A DNA stretch of 64,000 bases from Cerasicoccus frondis (GTDB lineage: Bacteria > Verrucomicrobiota > Verrucomicrobiia > Opitutales > Cerasicoccaceae), in NCBI GenBank assembly GCA_031296915.1, contig JAVDPC010000032.1:1-64000 (forward strand). The letters run 5' to 3'. Position 1 is the first letter of the stretch; the number at the start of each line of letters is the position of its first letter. The notes beneath the pieces were generated by a model. It saw only the letters and a program-made list of their open reading frames with translations, did not search any database and was not told where the DNA came from. Of the stretch, positions 30,821 to 39,229 are shown piece by piece. Position numbers and translations under genes: made by a program.

Positions 30821-32116
30821 TTACTCCTCCAGCCATAACAGCGAGGGGGAGTCGCCGGGGAGATATCGACTCCAGTGGATGGAACCACTCGTGTCTTCAC
30901 TGATCATGTTCGCGTAGTACCAGCGCACCTGATCTTTGCCGAGGCGCATAAGTCTGTTTTTGTTGGTTTCCTCGATGAAAACGTCGCCATTTTCCAAGAT
31001 GGTTGACCGGCCTTCGGTATTGCTTTGCATCTTGGCTTGCTTGATGGTCATATCGTATGGAATGGAAACTTGATCTGTTTCGGGAGTGTATATGTAGACT
31101 TGGCTAATGTTGTTGGCTGGTAATACCTTCGACTCTCGCCTAAAGATGTCGTTGCCGAAAATCGAGAAGCTCCCATCCTCTAATTGATCGACGTCATGTT
31201 GGTAGAGCCAGGGACCCGTTTTGAGCCAAATGATGCGATTTTCTGACGGGCGGTATAGCAGGACAGTTGATAGATTGCGTAGGCTTAATGCGAAGTCTCC
31301 CACTTGCGCACTGCCATTGTTTTTAAGAATCGGCTGCACATCGTTGAGGTGCATACGATCGGATTGGAGATTGCCTATGCCCAAGTAGATGCCTCGGAAA
31401 CCGTTTGTAAGCAGTATTTCTTCAACATCATACCTTTCTAATACTTCTCCTTCTTGGTTGAGTACGCCAAACTTGTCATTCCTGATCTTGTGTTGGGTTC
31501 CGTCCTCGTACTTAATAAAGTAATAGGACATGAGTGGGACGACTATATTCCCATTGATGTCCAATTCGATAGAATGATGAACGTCAAAATTAGTCATCCA
31601 GAGTATTTTGCTGTCGCGATCGATTCTGACTAATGGTCCCCAACCTGAATTGAATACGATGCTGCCGTCTGACAGCATCAGCGGATGCTGGGCATAATAG
31701 CGTTCTCGGCTGCCATTATAGATGTCACGACCGGCCATTTCAATGATGTCCTCCACAGGTGGAACCCAAGTGTGCACGACACTAAAGTCAGCCAAGCGAA
31801 TCAGTTCAACAATGCTCTGGTCCGCATTGGGTTCGTAGCGTGGAACAAGCAAATAACCTGTGTCAGTAAAGCTGCGGTCAACCTGATTGAAGCCTTGGTA
31901 GGGGAAGTCGGATTTCCTGACCAGCGGATGCATCGTAATTAGGTCAACCAAGCTCTTATCGCTGTCTTTACCTCCGTCTATAAAAGCGTCGATCTCTTCG
32001 ACAGCGTCTTCAATGAAAATACCCGGAAAAAAAGAGTTTCTACCAGATAGGTATCCCCAGACAAAGACGATCATCACCAACAAGTATATGCCAGCTGCTA
32101 TACGGATGAATTTCAT
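30821..32116 (-). CDS. Arylsulfotransferase (ASST)-like membrane-anchored protein
   Basis: A 431-aa protein with an N-terminal membrane anchor (IAAGIYLLVMIVFVWGYLSG) and an extracytoplasmic domain resembling the beta-propeller arylsulfotransferase family. Matching features are WMTNFDVHHSIELDINGNI, then HLNDVQPILKN, GDFALSLRNLSTVLLYRP and WLKTGPWLYQHDVDQLEDGS. Conserved His residues in these stretches would include the catalytic histidine of ASST enzymes, but I cannot assign it with certainty. The natural sulfate donor and acceptor are unknown. The gene appears more A/T-rich than its neighbours, hinting at transfer. It lies 6 bp upstream of gluQ on the same strand, so gluQ may be expressed from its promoter. 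Confidence 0.75.
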   Translation of the reverse strand: MKFIRIAAGIYLLVMIVFVWGYLSGRNSFFPGIFIEDAVEEIDAFIDGGKDSDKSLVDLITMHPLVRKSDFPYQGFNQVDRSFTDTGYLLVPRYEPNADQSIVELIRLADFSVVHTWVPPVEDIIEMAGRDIYNGSRERYYAQHPLMLSDGSIVFNSGWGPLVRIDRDSKILWMTNFDVHHSIELDINGNIVVPLMSYYFIKYEDGTQHKIRNDKFGVLNQEGEVLERYDVEEILLTNGFRGIYLGIGNLQSDRMHLNDVQPILKNNGSAQVGDFALSLRNLSTVLLYRPSENRIIWLKTGPWLYQHDVDQLEDGSFSIFGNDIFRRESKVLPANNISQVYIYTPETDQVSIPYDMTIKQAKMQSNTEGRSTILENGDVFIEETNKNRLMRLGKDQVRWYYANMISEDTSGSIHWSRYLPGDSPSLLWLEE

Positions 32117-32202
32117 GTCATTATGCTAGTAGTAATTTGCCCGTTTGGTGATGGTGATAGATTTGGAGCACGGTGCTTGCTCGCCTCGTACGTGGGATAT
32201 GG

Positions 32203-33696
32203 TTAAACCCCGTACAATGCGCCATATCTTTCGCGCAGGTAAGTCATGAGCGGAGCGGGGGAAATTTCCTCGCCGATTGCCTGGCGAATGAGTTCCCGGG
32301 TGCCGAAACGCTTGCCGTGGCGGTGGATTCTTTCACGTAGCCAGGCAAGCAACTTACTGAAATCACCGTTGGCGATCTCCGTTTGCAAGCTGGGCATCTC
32401 TTCATTGACGGCATTCCACAGCTGTGCCGCCATAACATTGCCTAGGGCATAGCTGGGGAAATAGCCAAAGAAACCTTCGGACCAATGCACGTCCTGAAGG
32501 CAACCTTCAGCGAAGCTTTTGGGGGTGAGGCCCAGGAGTTCTTCGCTCAGCTTATTCCAGGCTTCGGGCACGCCAGCCACGTCAAGATCCCCTGCAAAGA
32601 GCGCGCGTTCGATTTCGAAACGCAGGATGACATGAAGGTTGTAAGTCACCTCGTCGGCGTCGACTCGGATGGGCTGACGTTGCACAGCGTTGATCGCCAG
32701 ACGTAGCTCATCGGAGGATATATCCTTGAGCTGATCTGCAAAGGCCACGCGATAAATGGGTTCGTAGAAAATCCAAAAGGCTTCACTGCGCGCCACCTGG
32801 TTTTCCCACAGACGGCTTTGTGATTCGTGGACGCCCATGCCGACGGCTTCTCCCAGCGGTAGACCAAATGAGTCGGGATTGCCCAAACGGAGACCTTGCT
32901 CATACATGCCGTGCCCGGCTTCGTGGATTGAACTGAACAGCGAGTCCAACGGGTTGTCTGGGAAGTAGCGTGTGGTTAGGCGCGTGTCCCAACTCGTTCC
33001 ACCGCAGAAGGGGTGAATTGCGGTGTCGAGGCGGCCATATTGGAAATCGAAACCAATGCGTTCCAGCACGCTGCGGAGAAATTTCTCCTGTGCTTCGACA
33101 TCGAAGCCCTTGAAGATTGAAACGTCGGCTTGGCGCGGTGCGGCGAGCACGGCTTCGGCCAAGTCACGAAGCGGCGTGCGCATTTCACTGAAGAGGTTAG
33201 CGAACACGGTGGAAGACATACCGGGATCGAAGCGGTCAATCCAGTAGTCGTAGGCGTTGCCTTCGCAACCGAGGTATTGAGCCTCTTCGCGCGCGAGCTG
33301 AAGCTGGGTTTGGAGCATCGGCGCAAAGGCGGTGAAATCGCTTTTCTTGCGTGCCTCAGTCCAGGCGTGGTAACCGGCGCTGGCGGCCTCGGTTTTTCGG
33401 CGGACGAAATCGGTTGGGAGCTTGGCTGCGCGATCGTATTCACGGCGGGTTTCGCGGATGACGCAGGCGGCATCGGCTTCCAGTTCAGCGTCTTCGAGTT
33501 CGGTCAGCCATTGGCCGATTTCGGGGCGGGTGAACTCACGGTGAATCACCTCCGCCAAGGCGGAGTTTTGCTGGGCGCGCATGTCCGCCGAGCCAGGGGG
33601 CAGGTTAACTTGCTCGTCCCAGCCCAAAATGCCGGATGTCGCGTCCAACAGGGCGGTGTTTTTGAGAGCGGCGGTAAGCTTGGCGTAGGTATTCAT
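32203..33696 (-). CDS. M32-family metallocarboxypeptidase
   Basis: Cytoplasmic zinc carboxypeptidase that removes C-terminal residues from peptides (carboxypeptidase Taq/Pfu type). The 497-aa length is standard. The metal-binding motif is HEAGH (H258-E-x2-H262), followed by the family motifs MGVHESQSRLWEN and, upstream, HPF (228-230) and DTRLTTRY (237-244). VTYNLHVILRFEIERAL and LQDVHWSEGFFGYFPSYALG are also typical. It is a stand-alone gene; no operon link to neighbours is evident. An inverted repeat (33713-33773) precedes its start. Confidence 0.95.
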   Translation of the reverse strand: MNTYAKLTAALKNTALLDATSGILGWDEQVNLPPGSADMRAQQNSALAEVIHREFTRPEIGQWLTELEDAELEADAACVIRETRREYDRAAKLPTDFVRRKTEAASAGYHAWTEARKKSDFTAFAPMLQTQLQLAREEAQYLGCEGNAYDYWIDRFDPGMSSTVFANLFSEMRTPLRDLAEAVLAAPRQADVSIFKGFDVEAQEKFLRSVLERIGFDFQYGRLDTAIHPFCGGTSWDTRLTTRYFPDNPLDSLFSSIHEAGHGMYEQGLRLGNPDSFGLPLGEAVGMGVHESQSRLWENQVARSEAFWIFYEPIYRVAFADQLKDISSDELRLAINAVQRQPIRVDADEVTYNLHVILRFEIERALFAGDLDVAGVPEAWNKLSEELLGLTPKSFAEGCLQDVHWSEGFFGYFPSYALGNVMAAQLWNAVNEEMPSLQTEIANGDFSKLLAWLRERIHRHGKRFGTRELIRQAIGEEISPAPLMTYLRERYGALYGV

Positions 33697-33712
33697 TGGG
33701 AAAGTTGTGTCC

Positions 33713-33773
33713 TAGTTCTTGGCTTAATTGAGTGGAATGGTGTTGCATCGGTTTGACTAACCAAGAACGACGA
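33713..33773. repeat. Inverted repeat GTTCTTGG...CCAAGAAC
   Basis: AGTTCTTGGCTTAA on the left and TGACTAACCAAGAACGAC on the right pair over about 12 bases around a 30-base loop, between two minus-strand genes. It may be a relic of the same hairpin class seen at 25209 and 26107, or a terminator for the upstream gene. Confidence 0.4.
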
Positions 33774-33793
33774 ACCACGCACGAGAGCACAAT

Positions 33794-34315
33794 TTATAGA
33801 TAATCCTCGATTTCGTAGACAGTTTCGTCTTTGCGGGGGCCTTTCAGACGGTTGAGCAGTTTTTTAGCGTTGCGGCCTTCAACGACAGCCATCGGGTCGG
33901 CGTCGAGGTCGTCACCATACATTTCTTCGAGCTTATCCGGGTCTTCGCCGCGTTCAAGGCGCGCCGCCATTTCGCGCAGGGCAGGGGGCAGGGCCTCGCC
34001 GGTTACTTCACCCACACGCCGCATGAGGTGCCCAAGCTGCTGTGGGTCGACGTTATTTTCGTCCATGCCCTGAAACTCACGCTCCAGCTCATTGATCGCC
34101 TGCTCATAGCGTGGGTCGTCGTATTTGGAGTCGTCGAGCGCGGGATCGCCTTCTACGCCAAAGGTCTTCACAAAGGAAAACTGCGATACCTGCTTCTGCA
34201 TTGGCCAGTCGGGGTTGGCTGGGCAGCGGGGCGTTTTGCCGGCGTGCTTGAGGCTACGGGCGTAGAAGGTGTAGATGGTGTGGTTCTCCGGGCAATAGAA
34301 CTCGTAAAACGGCAT
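33794..34315 (-). CDS. FmdB-like zinc-ribbon protein with extended C-terminus
   Basis: A 173-aa protein whose first about 45 residues look like the FmdB regulatory zinc-ribbon: MPFYEFYCPENHTIYTFYAR and TPRCPANPDWPM. Only two cysteines (C8 and C31) are visible in place of the usual four, so the ribbon may be incomplete. The rest is acidic and helical (LEREFQGMDENNVDPQQLGH, REMAARLERGEDPDKLEEMY) and ends ETVYEIEDYL. The role is unknown. It lies upstream of the M32 peptidase on the same strand and is divergent from the SRPBCC gene. Confidence 0.75.
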   Translation of the reverse strand: MPFYEFYCPENHTIYTFYARSLKHAGKTPRCPANPDWPMQKQVSQFSFVKTFGVEGDPALDDSKYDDPRYEQAINELEREFQGMDENNVDPQQLGHLMRRVGEVTGEALPPALREMAARLERGEDPDKLEEMYGDDLDADPMAVVEGRNAKKLLNRLKGPRKDETVYEIEDYL

Positions 34316-34370
34316 GGTGGGATTGATTAAGGGACGTGCTTCGCAGTTGCGAGCGGGAAAAATATCTACA

Positions 34371-34877
34371 ATGTCTCAACAGACGCGCTTTCAAGCCGAA
34401 ACACACATTTCCGCCATGATCTTTCGAGACCGCATCGACATTGAGCTGCCGCCAGAACCCATTTGGGAGATGCTGCGCTATGCGGAATACATGGAGCTGT
34501 GGAATCCGAAGTGCTTGCATTCTCCAGGGCTGGGGCGACCCCTGGAGCTGGGGGACCGGTTTGAGGCAACGTTCAAGCTCACCCGCGAAAGCAAGAGCGA
34601 GGTCGAGGTAGTTGAGTTTGAGCCAATGCAACGCATCGTTTTCCGACACCAGTCAGAGGAGATCAAGGGCTACGCGGTAGAGTCATACGCACTGGAGGCA
34701 ATTCGCGATGGGCAAACGACCCGCGTCAAGCAGCAGCTAGACATGCGGAAGCTGGCGTTTCCGATCTGGGTGAAGCCGCTGATCTGGCTGATCGCGCTCA
34801 CTGGCCGCAAAATGGACAACAACGGTCCTTTGGCAGGGCTCCGCGAGACAGCGATTGCTCAAGCGGGTATGGAATAG
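34371..34877 (+). CDS. SRPBCC (START-like) domain protein
   Basis: A 168-aa protein beginning at the ATG at 34371; an in-frame ATG at 34314 would overlap the divergent gene and is less likely. It shows a polyketide-cyclase/SRPBCC pattern: an initial strand (FRDRIDIELPPEPIWEMLR), the YMELWNPKC segment, KLTRESKSEVEVVEFEPMQRI and VESYALEAIRDGQTTRVKQQ, then a C-terminal helix. Such domains bind hydrophobic ligands in a deep cavity. The ligand is unknown. No operon partner is visible. Confidence 0.75.
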   Translation: MSQQTRFQAETHISAMIFRDRIDIELPPEPIWEMLRYAEYMELWNPKCLHSPGLGRPLELGDRFEATFKLTRESKSEVEVVEFEPMQRIVFRHQSEEIKGYAVESYALEAIRDGQTTRVKQQLDMRKLAFPIWVKPLIWLIALTGRKMDNNGPLAGLRETAIAQAGME

Positions 34878-35104
34878 ATCGGCCTGCCTTGCAAGGCGGC
34901 TTAGTGCGGTTAAATACCCCGCATCCATTTTTCGAGGGACTTGAGCTTGTGTCCGCTTGAATCGTTTTATGACATTGAACAACAATCGCTTATGAAAAAA
35001 TGAGACGCCGGAAGTTCGCTGTAAGTCTGTTTCTTCGGAGGCTCTCCAGGGAATCTGCTGAATTTCGCTTTGCCTTTTGAATAGAACGTTTTGAATTTAC
35101 GCCC

Positions 35105-36586
35105 ATGGAATACGAACCGGTCATAGGTCTGGAAGTGCACGTGCAGCTGAAAACGCGCTCGAAGATGTTTACGCGCGTCGGCTACGAGTATGGTCACGAG
35201 CCCAACACGCTGACGAACCCCGTCATCATGGGCCTGCCGGGCACGCTGCCAGTCATGAACAAGGAAGCTGTCCACAAGACCGTGCAGATGGGCCTGATCC
35301 TCGGCTGCAAAATTGCCGAGACCTGCAAGTGGGACCGCAAAAACTATTTCTACCCGGACAGCCCGAAGAACTACCAGCTCTCGCAGTTTGACCAGCCGAT
35401 CTGCATCGGCGGCGAAGTCGAGATCGAGATGCTCGGCGCCTCCCGCAACGTCATGGGCGACCACCGCATGGTCGAGCTGACCCGCATTCACCTGGAAGAA
35501 GACGTTGGCAAGCTCACGCACTCCGCCAACGATAGCCTCGTGGACTACAACCGCGCTGGCGCGCCGCTGTGCGAAATCGTCACCGAGCCCAACCTGTATT
35601 CGGCCGACGAAGTTTTCGCGTTCATGACCGCGCTGCGCAACATGATCGTCACCGCCGGCCTGTCCGACTGCGACATGGAAAAGGGCCAGATGCGCTGCGA
35701 CGCCAACATTTCCATCCGCCCCAAGGGCAGCAACACGCTGGGCACTAAGGTCGAGCTTAAGAACATGAACACGATCTCCGGCGTCCGCAACGCGGTCGTT
35801 TATGAGATCAAGCGCCAAATCCGCGCCAAGACCACCGGCTACGAAGAGATCGTCCAGGAAACGCGCCGCTGGGACCCGGACAAGCAGGAAACCGAGTCCA
35901 TGCGCATGAAGGAAGAGAGCCACGACTACCGCTACTTCCCGGACCCGGACCTCATGCCCGTGACCATCCCCGCCGAACAGGTGGAGAAGATTCGCGCCGG
36001 CTTGCCGGAAATGCCGTTCGATCGCCAGCGCCGCTACATGGAAAAGCTGGACCTGCCTTACACCATCACCTCCGTGCTCTGCCCGGACCGCGAGTTGGCG
36101 GAATTCTTTGAAGAAGCGCTCGCGCTGACTAAGGGCAAGGGCGAAGCGAAGGCCGTCGCCAACCTCGTCGTCAATGAGCTGATCCGCGACCTCTCCGCCG
36201 CCGAAGGCGAGGGCCGCCAACCGCTCAGCGCGGTGCCGATCACCCCGGCCCACGTGGCGGAGTTGGTGGTGCTGACCGAAGAGGGCGTGCTGACCAAGCA
36301 GATCGCGAACAAGGAAGTTTGGCCGGAGATGATGAGCAGCGGCAAGATGCCCGCCGTGATCGTCGAAGAGAAAGGCCTCAAGGCCGACAACGATAGCGGC
36401 GAGCTGGAAAAGATCATTGCCGAAATCGTAGTCGATCCGAAGCACGAGAAGGCGATCAGCCAGTTTAAGGACGGCAACGACAAGGCGCTGAACTCGCTCA
36501 TTGGCCCGGTCATGAAAGCGACCCGGGGCAAGGCCAACCCGGCCGAAGTTCAGAAGCTCATGCGCGCCGCCGTGGCGAAGCTTTAA
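35105..36586 (+). CDS. gatB: Aspartyl/glutamyl-tRNA amidotransferase subunit B
   Basis: Subunit of the GatCAB complex, which converts misacylated Glu-tRNA(Gln) and/or Asp-tRNA(Asn) to the correct amide form; GatB provides kinase and tRNA-binding functions. The 493-aa length is typical. Recognisable stretches are YEPVIGLEVHVQLKTRSKMF at the start, GLPGTLPVMNKEAV, FYPDSPKNYQLSQFDQPIC, NRAGAPLCEIVTEPN and SIRPKGSNTLGTKVELKNMN, then the C-terminal GatB/YqeY domain with PAEVQKLMRAAVAKL. gatA and gatC are not adjacent. It is preceded by about 225 bp of gene-free sequence. Confidence 0.97.
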   Translation: MEYEPVIGLEVHVQLKTRSKMFTRVGYEYGHEPNTLTNPVIMGLPGTLPVMNKEAVHKTVQMGLILGCKIAETCKWDRKNYFYPDSPKNYQLSQFDQPICIGGEVEIEMLGASRNVMGDHRMVELTRIHLEEDVGKLTHSANDSLVDYNRAGAPLCEIVTEPNLYSADEVFAFMTALRNMIVTAGLSDCDMEKGQMRCDANISIRPKGSNTLGTKVELKNMNTISGVRNAVVYEIKRQIRAKTTGYEEIVQETRRWDPDKQETESMRMKEESHDYRYFPDPDLMPVTIPAEQVEKIRAGLPEMPFDRQRRYMEKLDLPYTITSVLCPDRELAEFFEEALALTKGKGEAKAVANLVVNELIRDLSAAEGEGRQPLSAVPITPAHVAELVVLTEEGVLTKQIANKEVWPEMMSSGKMPAVIVEEKGLKADNDSGELEKIIAEIVVDPKHEKAISQFKDGNDKALNSLIGPVMKATRGKANPAEVQKLMRAAVAKL

Positions 36587-36621
36587 GGTATACCAGGTAG
36601 TCGGTTAATCCGATTCCTAGT

Positions 36622-37050
36622 TCACACCATTGGGCTGGCGCCTAGCATGGGCAGGTGTTTCCGTTGATGATAGGTGAGGGCGAGCTCGATGCAGTGTCGA
36701 AGCGCTGTTTCGGGGAGTTCAGCTTTGAGGCCCAACGGGATTGCGCGGTTTCCTTCAAACTGGAGCGCCGTTGGGTAGAGCTCGCGGAAGGTAGCAACGA
36801 GCTTGGTTTGGCAGTGGAAGTAAACGTAAACCGTCTCCGGCTTTGCCTTTTTCCAACCGAGCCTTACGGTGCTTCCCGCAATCGTTGTGTAGCTGGGCTC
36901 GCCCCATTTGAGGGACTCGTCTACTGTGCCAATTGCAGAGAGATTCTCGCCCGTTTCGAGTATCAAACTGCGTAGCTGCATCAGCTTACACCGCACATCC
37001 TGTGGGAATGCGTCAAAGGCGGCTGCGACTTCCGGCGCGATTGTCTTCAT
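36622..37050 (-). CDS. DUF1801-like protein
   Basis: A 142-aa protein starting MKTIAPEVAAAFDAFPQDV. A longer frame to 37209 is rejected because it lies over the preceding reading frame. The helix-rich start and the segments VDESLKWGEPSYTTI, TVRLGWKKAKPETVYVYF and FRELYPTALQFEGNRAIPL are characteristic of DUF1801 (YdhG-like) proteins. Function is unknown. Its start overlaps the stop of the decayed hydrolase gene by four bases (ATGA), a residual sign of operon structure. Confidence 0.82.
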   Translation of the reverse strand: MKTIAPEVAAAFDAFPQDVRCKLMQLRSLILETGENLSAIGTVDESLKWGEPSYTTIAGSTVRLGWKKAKPETVYVYFHCQTKLVATFRELYPTALQFEGNRAIPLGLKAELPETALRHCIELALTYHQRKHLPMLGASPMV

Positions 37051-37325
37051 GGCGTGGTGATGGCAGGTAAGCCGATTCCTTCCAGGATGATCGGGGTGAC
37101 GTTGGCGGTATAGCCTTGAGCGGTGGCCTGCCCGGGAAACCGAGGCTGCAGTGCGGCGTAGAGGTCCTTCACCCATTGCCCTTTGTGGGTGAGGCTGGCG
37201 TCGTAGCAAACGACGGCTTGCGGCTTTCCAGCTTTAAGATTTTGCACGAGTTGGGTTTTCATTGCGTTGGCCAATACTGGCATCAGGCAGGTGAGCGTGA
37301 GGAAAATAGAGGGGAGGCGTCTCAT
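37047..37325 (-). pseudogene. Truncated SGNH/GDSL hydrolase remnant
   Basis: A 92-residue frame that has a signal peptide (MRRLPSIFLTLTCLMPVLA) and then the N-terminal part of an SGNH-type esterase: NLKAGKPQAVVCYDASLTHK and GQWVKDLYAALQPRFPGQA. The nucleophile block is altered; YGTSLT is expected and YDASLT is found. The sequence stops after about 90 residues, whereas family members have 200 or more and carry later DxxH motifs. It is therefore a broken gene, or possibly a short exported protein. Confidence 0.6.
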
Positions 37326-37386
37326 GACCATGCCCACTAGCTAGCGCGGTCTGATTGGTTGGGGCAAGGTTTTCGGCATCTTACTG

Positions 37387-37404
37387 GAGCACTTTTCATC
37401 TAGA
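37387..37404. repeat. 18-bp sequence shared with position 55 (inverted)
   Basis: GAGCACTTTTCATCTAGA, the exact reverse complement of 55-72. It lies about 70 bp upstream of the polysaccharide deacetylase gene. Confidence 0.5.
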
Positions 37405-37471
37405 CGAATCAGTTTAAATACATTTAGGAATCGCCTGAGTATATGCGATCTGGATTGATTTCCCACATGGT

Positions 37472-38635
37472 ATGGATTTTAGTCGCATAATGCGATTATC
37501 AAGCGTTGTATTTGCCCTTTTGCTTGCCACGGCAGTCCACCTGCTCGCCGAACAAAAATTGAACCTGCCGCTGCCTGCAAGTGGCGTACGTTACGCCTCG
37601 GTCGAGGAAACGCAGCCGCAGTGGCCGGCTGAGCCCGGCGAGGGCGTGGTCTGCCTGTGGGGCGACGGCAAGCTTGGCGCGATGTCCATCACCATCGATG
37701 ACAACAATTACCCGGACGTCGAGTTCTGGCAGCAAATGAGCGAAAAGTTCGGCTGGAAATTTACCTGGTTCCTCATCGTCTATCCCGGCATGTATGACAT
37801 TTTCAACCAGCAGCCCGGCAACAACCTCGGCTACAACGGCACGCCCGAGCAATGGAAAGTCCTCTACGATCAGGGCCACGAAATCGAGCTCCACGGCTCC
37901 TGCCAGCAAACCAACGACCTTAGCCAAGACGCCTACCGTGAGCACATTGGGCTCTCCAAAAAGTATCTGGAGGACAACATCGGCCATCGCATCCTGAGCT
38001 TTGCCTACCCCTGCGGCGCCACTGGGACGAAGGACGAGCCGCTGATTTTCGAAGAAGTCATTGGTGAAACCATGATCGCCGCGCGCGGCACCCAGGGGGG
38101 CTCGACGCCGCCACACCTGATCGACTACCTGAACACCCGCAGCTTTGGCGCCGTCGGTTTCCATCAGCCCGAGGCGACCGAGAAGCGCTTCGACCAAATG
38201 TTCGACCCCAAGCGTCCCTGGAAATACAGCTACTACCGCGGCTGGGGCGTCGCGCTTTACCACGGCTTGCTCAAGGACGAAAAGCGGGCAACGGCCGAAG
38301 CCGGCCTGCAAATGATCAAGGACCGTGAAGACGAGCTTTGGATCGCGCCGTTCACCGTCGTTGCTCGCTACGCGCAGGAACGCGAAACCGCCGAGCTCGA
38401 CGTTGCCTCCGCCGCCGCCAACGAAATCCGCTTCAGCGTAACTGACGACATGGATGACAGCATTTTCAATATTCCGCTAACGGTAAAGTTCCGCGTCGAC
38501 GGCTGGACTGCCGCTGCCGCCCAACAAAACGGCCAGGCGACGAAAGCTTGGATCATCGAGCACGAAGGCGCGCAATACGCGATGGTCTACGCCATCCCCG
38601 ATGCGGGGGAGGTGGTGCTGCGCAAGGCGCAGTAG
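37472..38635 (+). CDS. Secreted polysaccharide deacetylase-family protein
   Basis: A 387-aa exported protein. A signal peptide (IMRLSSVVFALLLATAVHLL, residues 6-25) precedes a NodB-homology domain: MSITIDDNNYPD gives the catalytic Asp pair, ELHGSCQQTNDLSQD matches the H-x3-H region in degenerate form, and SFAYPCGATG is the third motif. A C-terminal beta-rich extension follows. Members of this domain deacetylate or otherwise process acetylated polysaccharides. Because the histidine motif is not canonical (H-G-S-C), activity is uncertain. It is flanked by a truncated esterase gene upstream and palindromic repeats downstream. Confidence 0.82.
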   Translation: MDFSRIMRLSSVVFALLLATAVHLLAEQKLNLPLPASGVRYASVEETQPQWPAEPGEGVVCLWGDGKLGAMSITIDDNNYPDVEFWQQMSEKFGWKFTWFLIVYPGMYDIFNQQPGNNLGYNGTPEQWKVLYDQGHEIELHGSCQQTNDLSQDAYREHIGLSKKYLEDNIGHRILSFAYPCGATGTKDEPLIFEEVIGETMIAARGTQGGSTPPHLIDYLNTRSFGAVGFHQPEATEKRFDQMFDPKRPWKYSYYRGWGVALYHGLLKDEKRATAEAGLQMIKDREDELWIAPFTVVARYAQERETAELDVASAAANEIRFSVTDDMDDSIFNIPLTVKFRVDGWTAAAAQQNGQATKAWIIEHEGAQYAMVYAIPDAGEVVLRKAQ

Positions 38636-38794
38636 GCAACGTGCCGTTGCATCCATCGATTTGCCCATTGGGCAAATAACAACCTCGTCCAAAGCAGGAG
38701 GGCGACGCTCTGTCGTCGCCGCCCGTCGTAGAAGCGGCATCCTGCCGCTTTCGTTTCAGTTGGAATAGTCAAAGCGGCTAGAAGCCGCTTCTAC
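38636..38794. repeat. Cluster of palindromes, REP/BIME-like
   Basis: Four successive dyads follow the deacetylase stop: GCAACG/CGTTGC (38636-38650), ATTTGCCCA-T-TGGGCAAAT (38659-38677), GGCGACG/CGTCGCC (38701-38720), and a double hairpin bounded by GTAGAAGCGGC (38728-38738) and GCCGCTTCTAC (38784-38794) with internal stems AAGCGGC/GCCGCTT. The last two resemble a bacterial interspersed mosaic element: paired, inverted REP-like units. Confidence 0.7.
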
Positions 38795-39217
38795 GCTGGA
38801 GAGGCAATGGGCAGCGGTGACGAAGCACCGGCCTCAAGCGCTAACTCCCTGTCGTTGACGAGCCGCGCTTAGGATAGGCGCAGGTTGAGAACAGTTCGCG
38901 ACTTGACTTAGGCAGGGGCATTTAATCGTTGCGCAAGTTGATTGTTCACCTACGTTAGACTCTATTTATGCGAAGCTTATGGCCATATTGACCTTTATGG
39001 GAATAGGTCGCACGGTTCGCGAATCAGAATGATATGAGAACGAGATGTCAGGGGTGTCTCAATGGCAAAAAGAGCGCAGCTAGCGCTTTTTGGGAACGCT
39101 GAATCACCCAGGCAGTTTTTCGCTTTGCCGCGATGGCGCTTATCGCGCCCGGCGCTGAACACTAACTGATCCCGCTCTCTTGAGGGCCAGCCAGACACCA
39201 GAAATCACAGAGACAAC
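38795..39217. other. Gene-free spacer
   Basis: About 420 bp between the palindrome cluster and the LRR gene. Only short frames without ribosome binding sites or recognisable domains are present, such as 38995-39198 on the minus strand. No promoter motif stands out with confidence. Confidence 0.6.
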
Positions 39218-39229
39218 TTGAATTTACCT

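Noticed and set aside
34967..36445. 492-codon open frame on the minus strand opposite gatB
   Set aside because: It is antisense to a certain gatB gene. The translation is rich in His, Arg and Val with no domain, typical of the mirror of a GC-biased gene.
36622..37209. Longer 195-aa version of the DUF1801 protein
   Set aside because: The extra N-terminal 53 residues are Arg/His-rich and overlap the preceding frame; the ATG at 37050 fits the family and forms an ATGA overlap.
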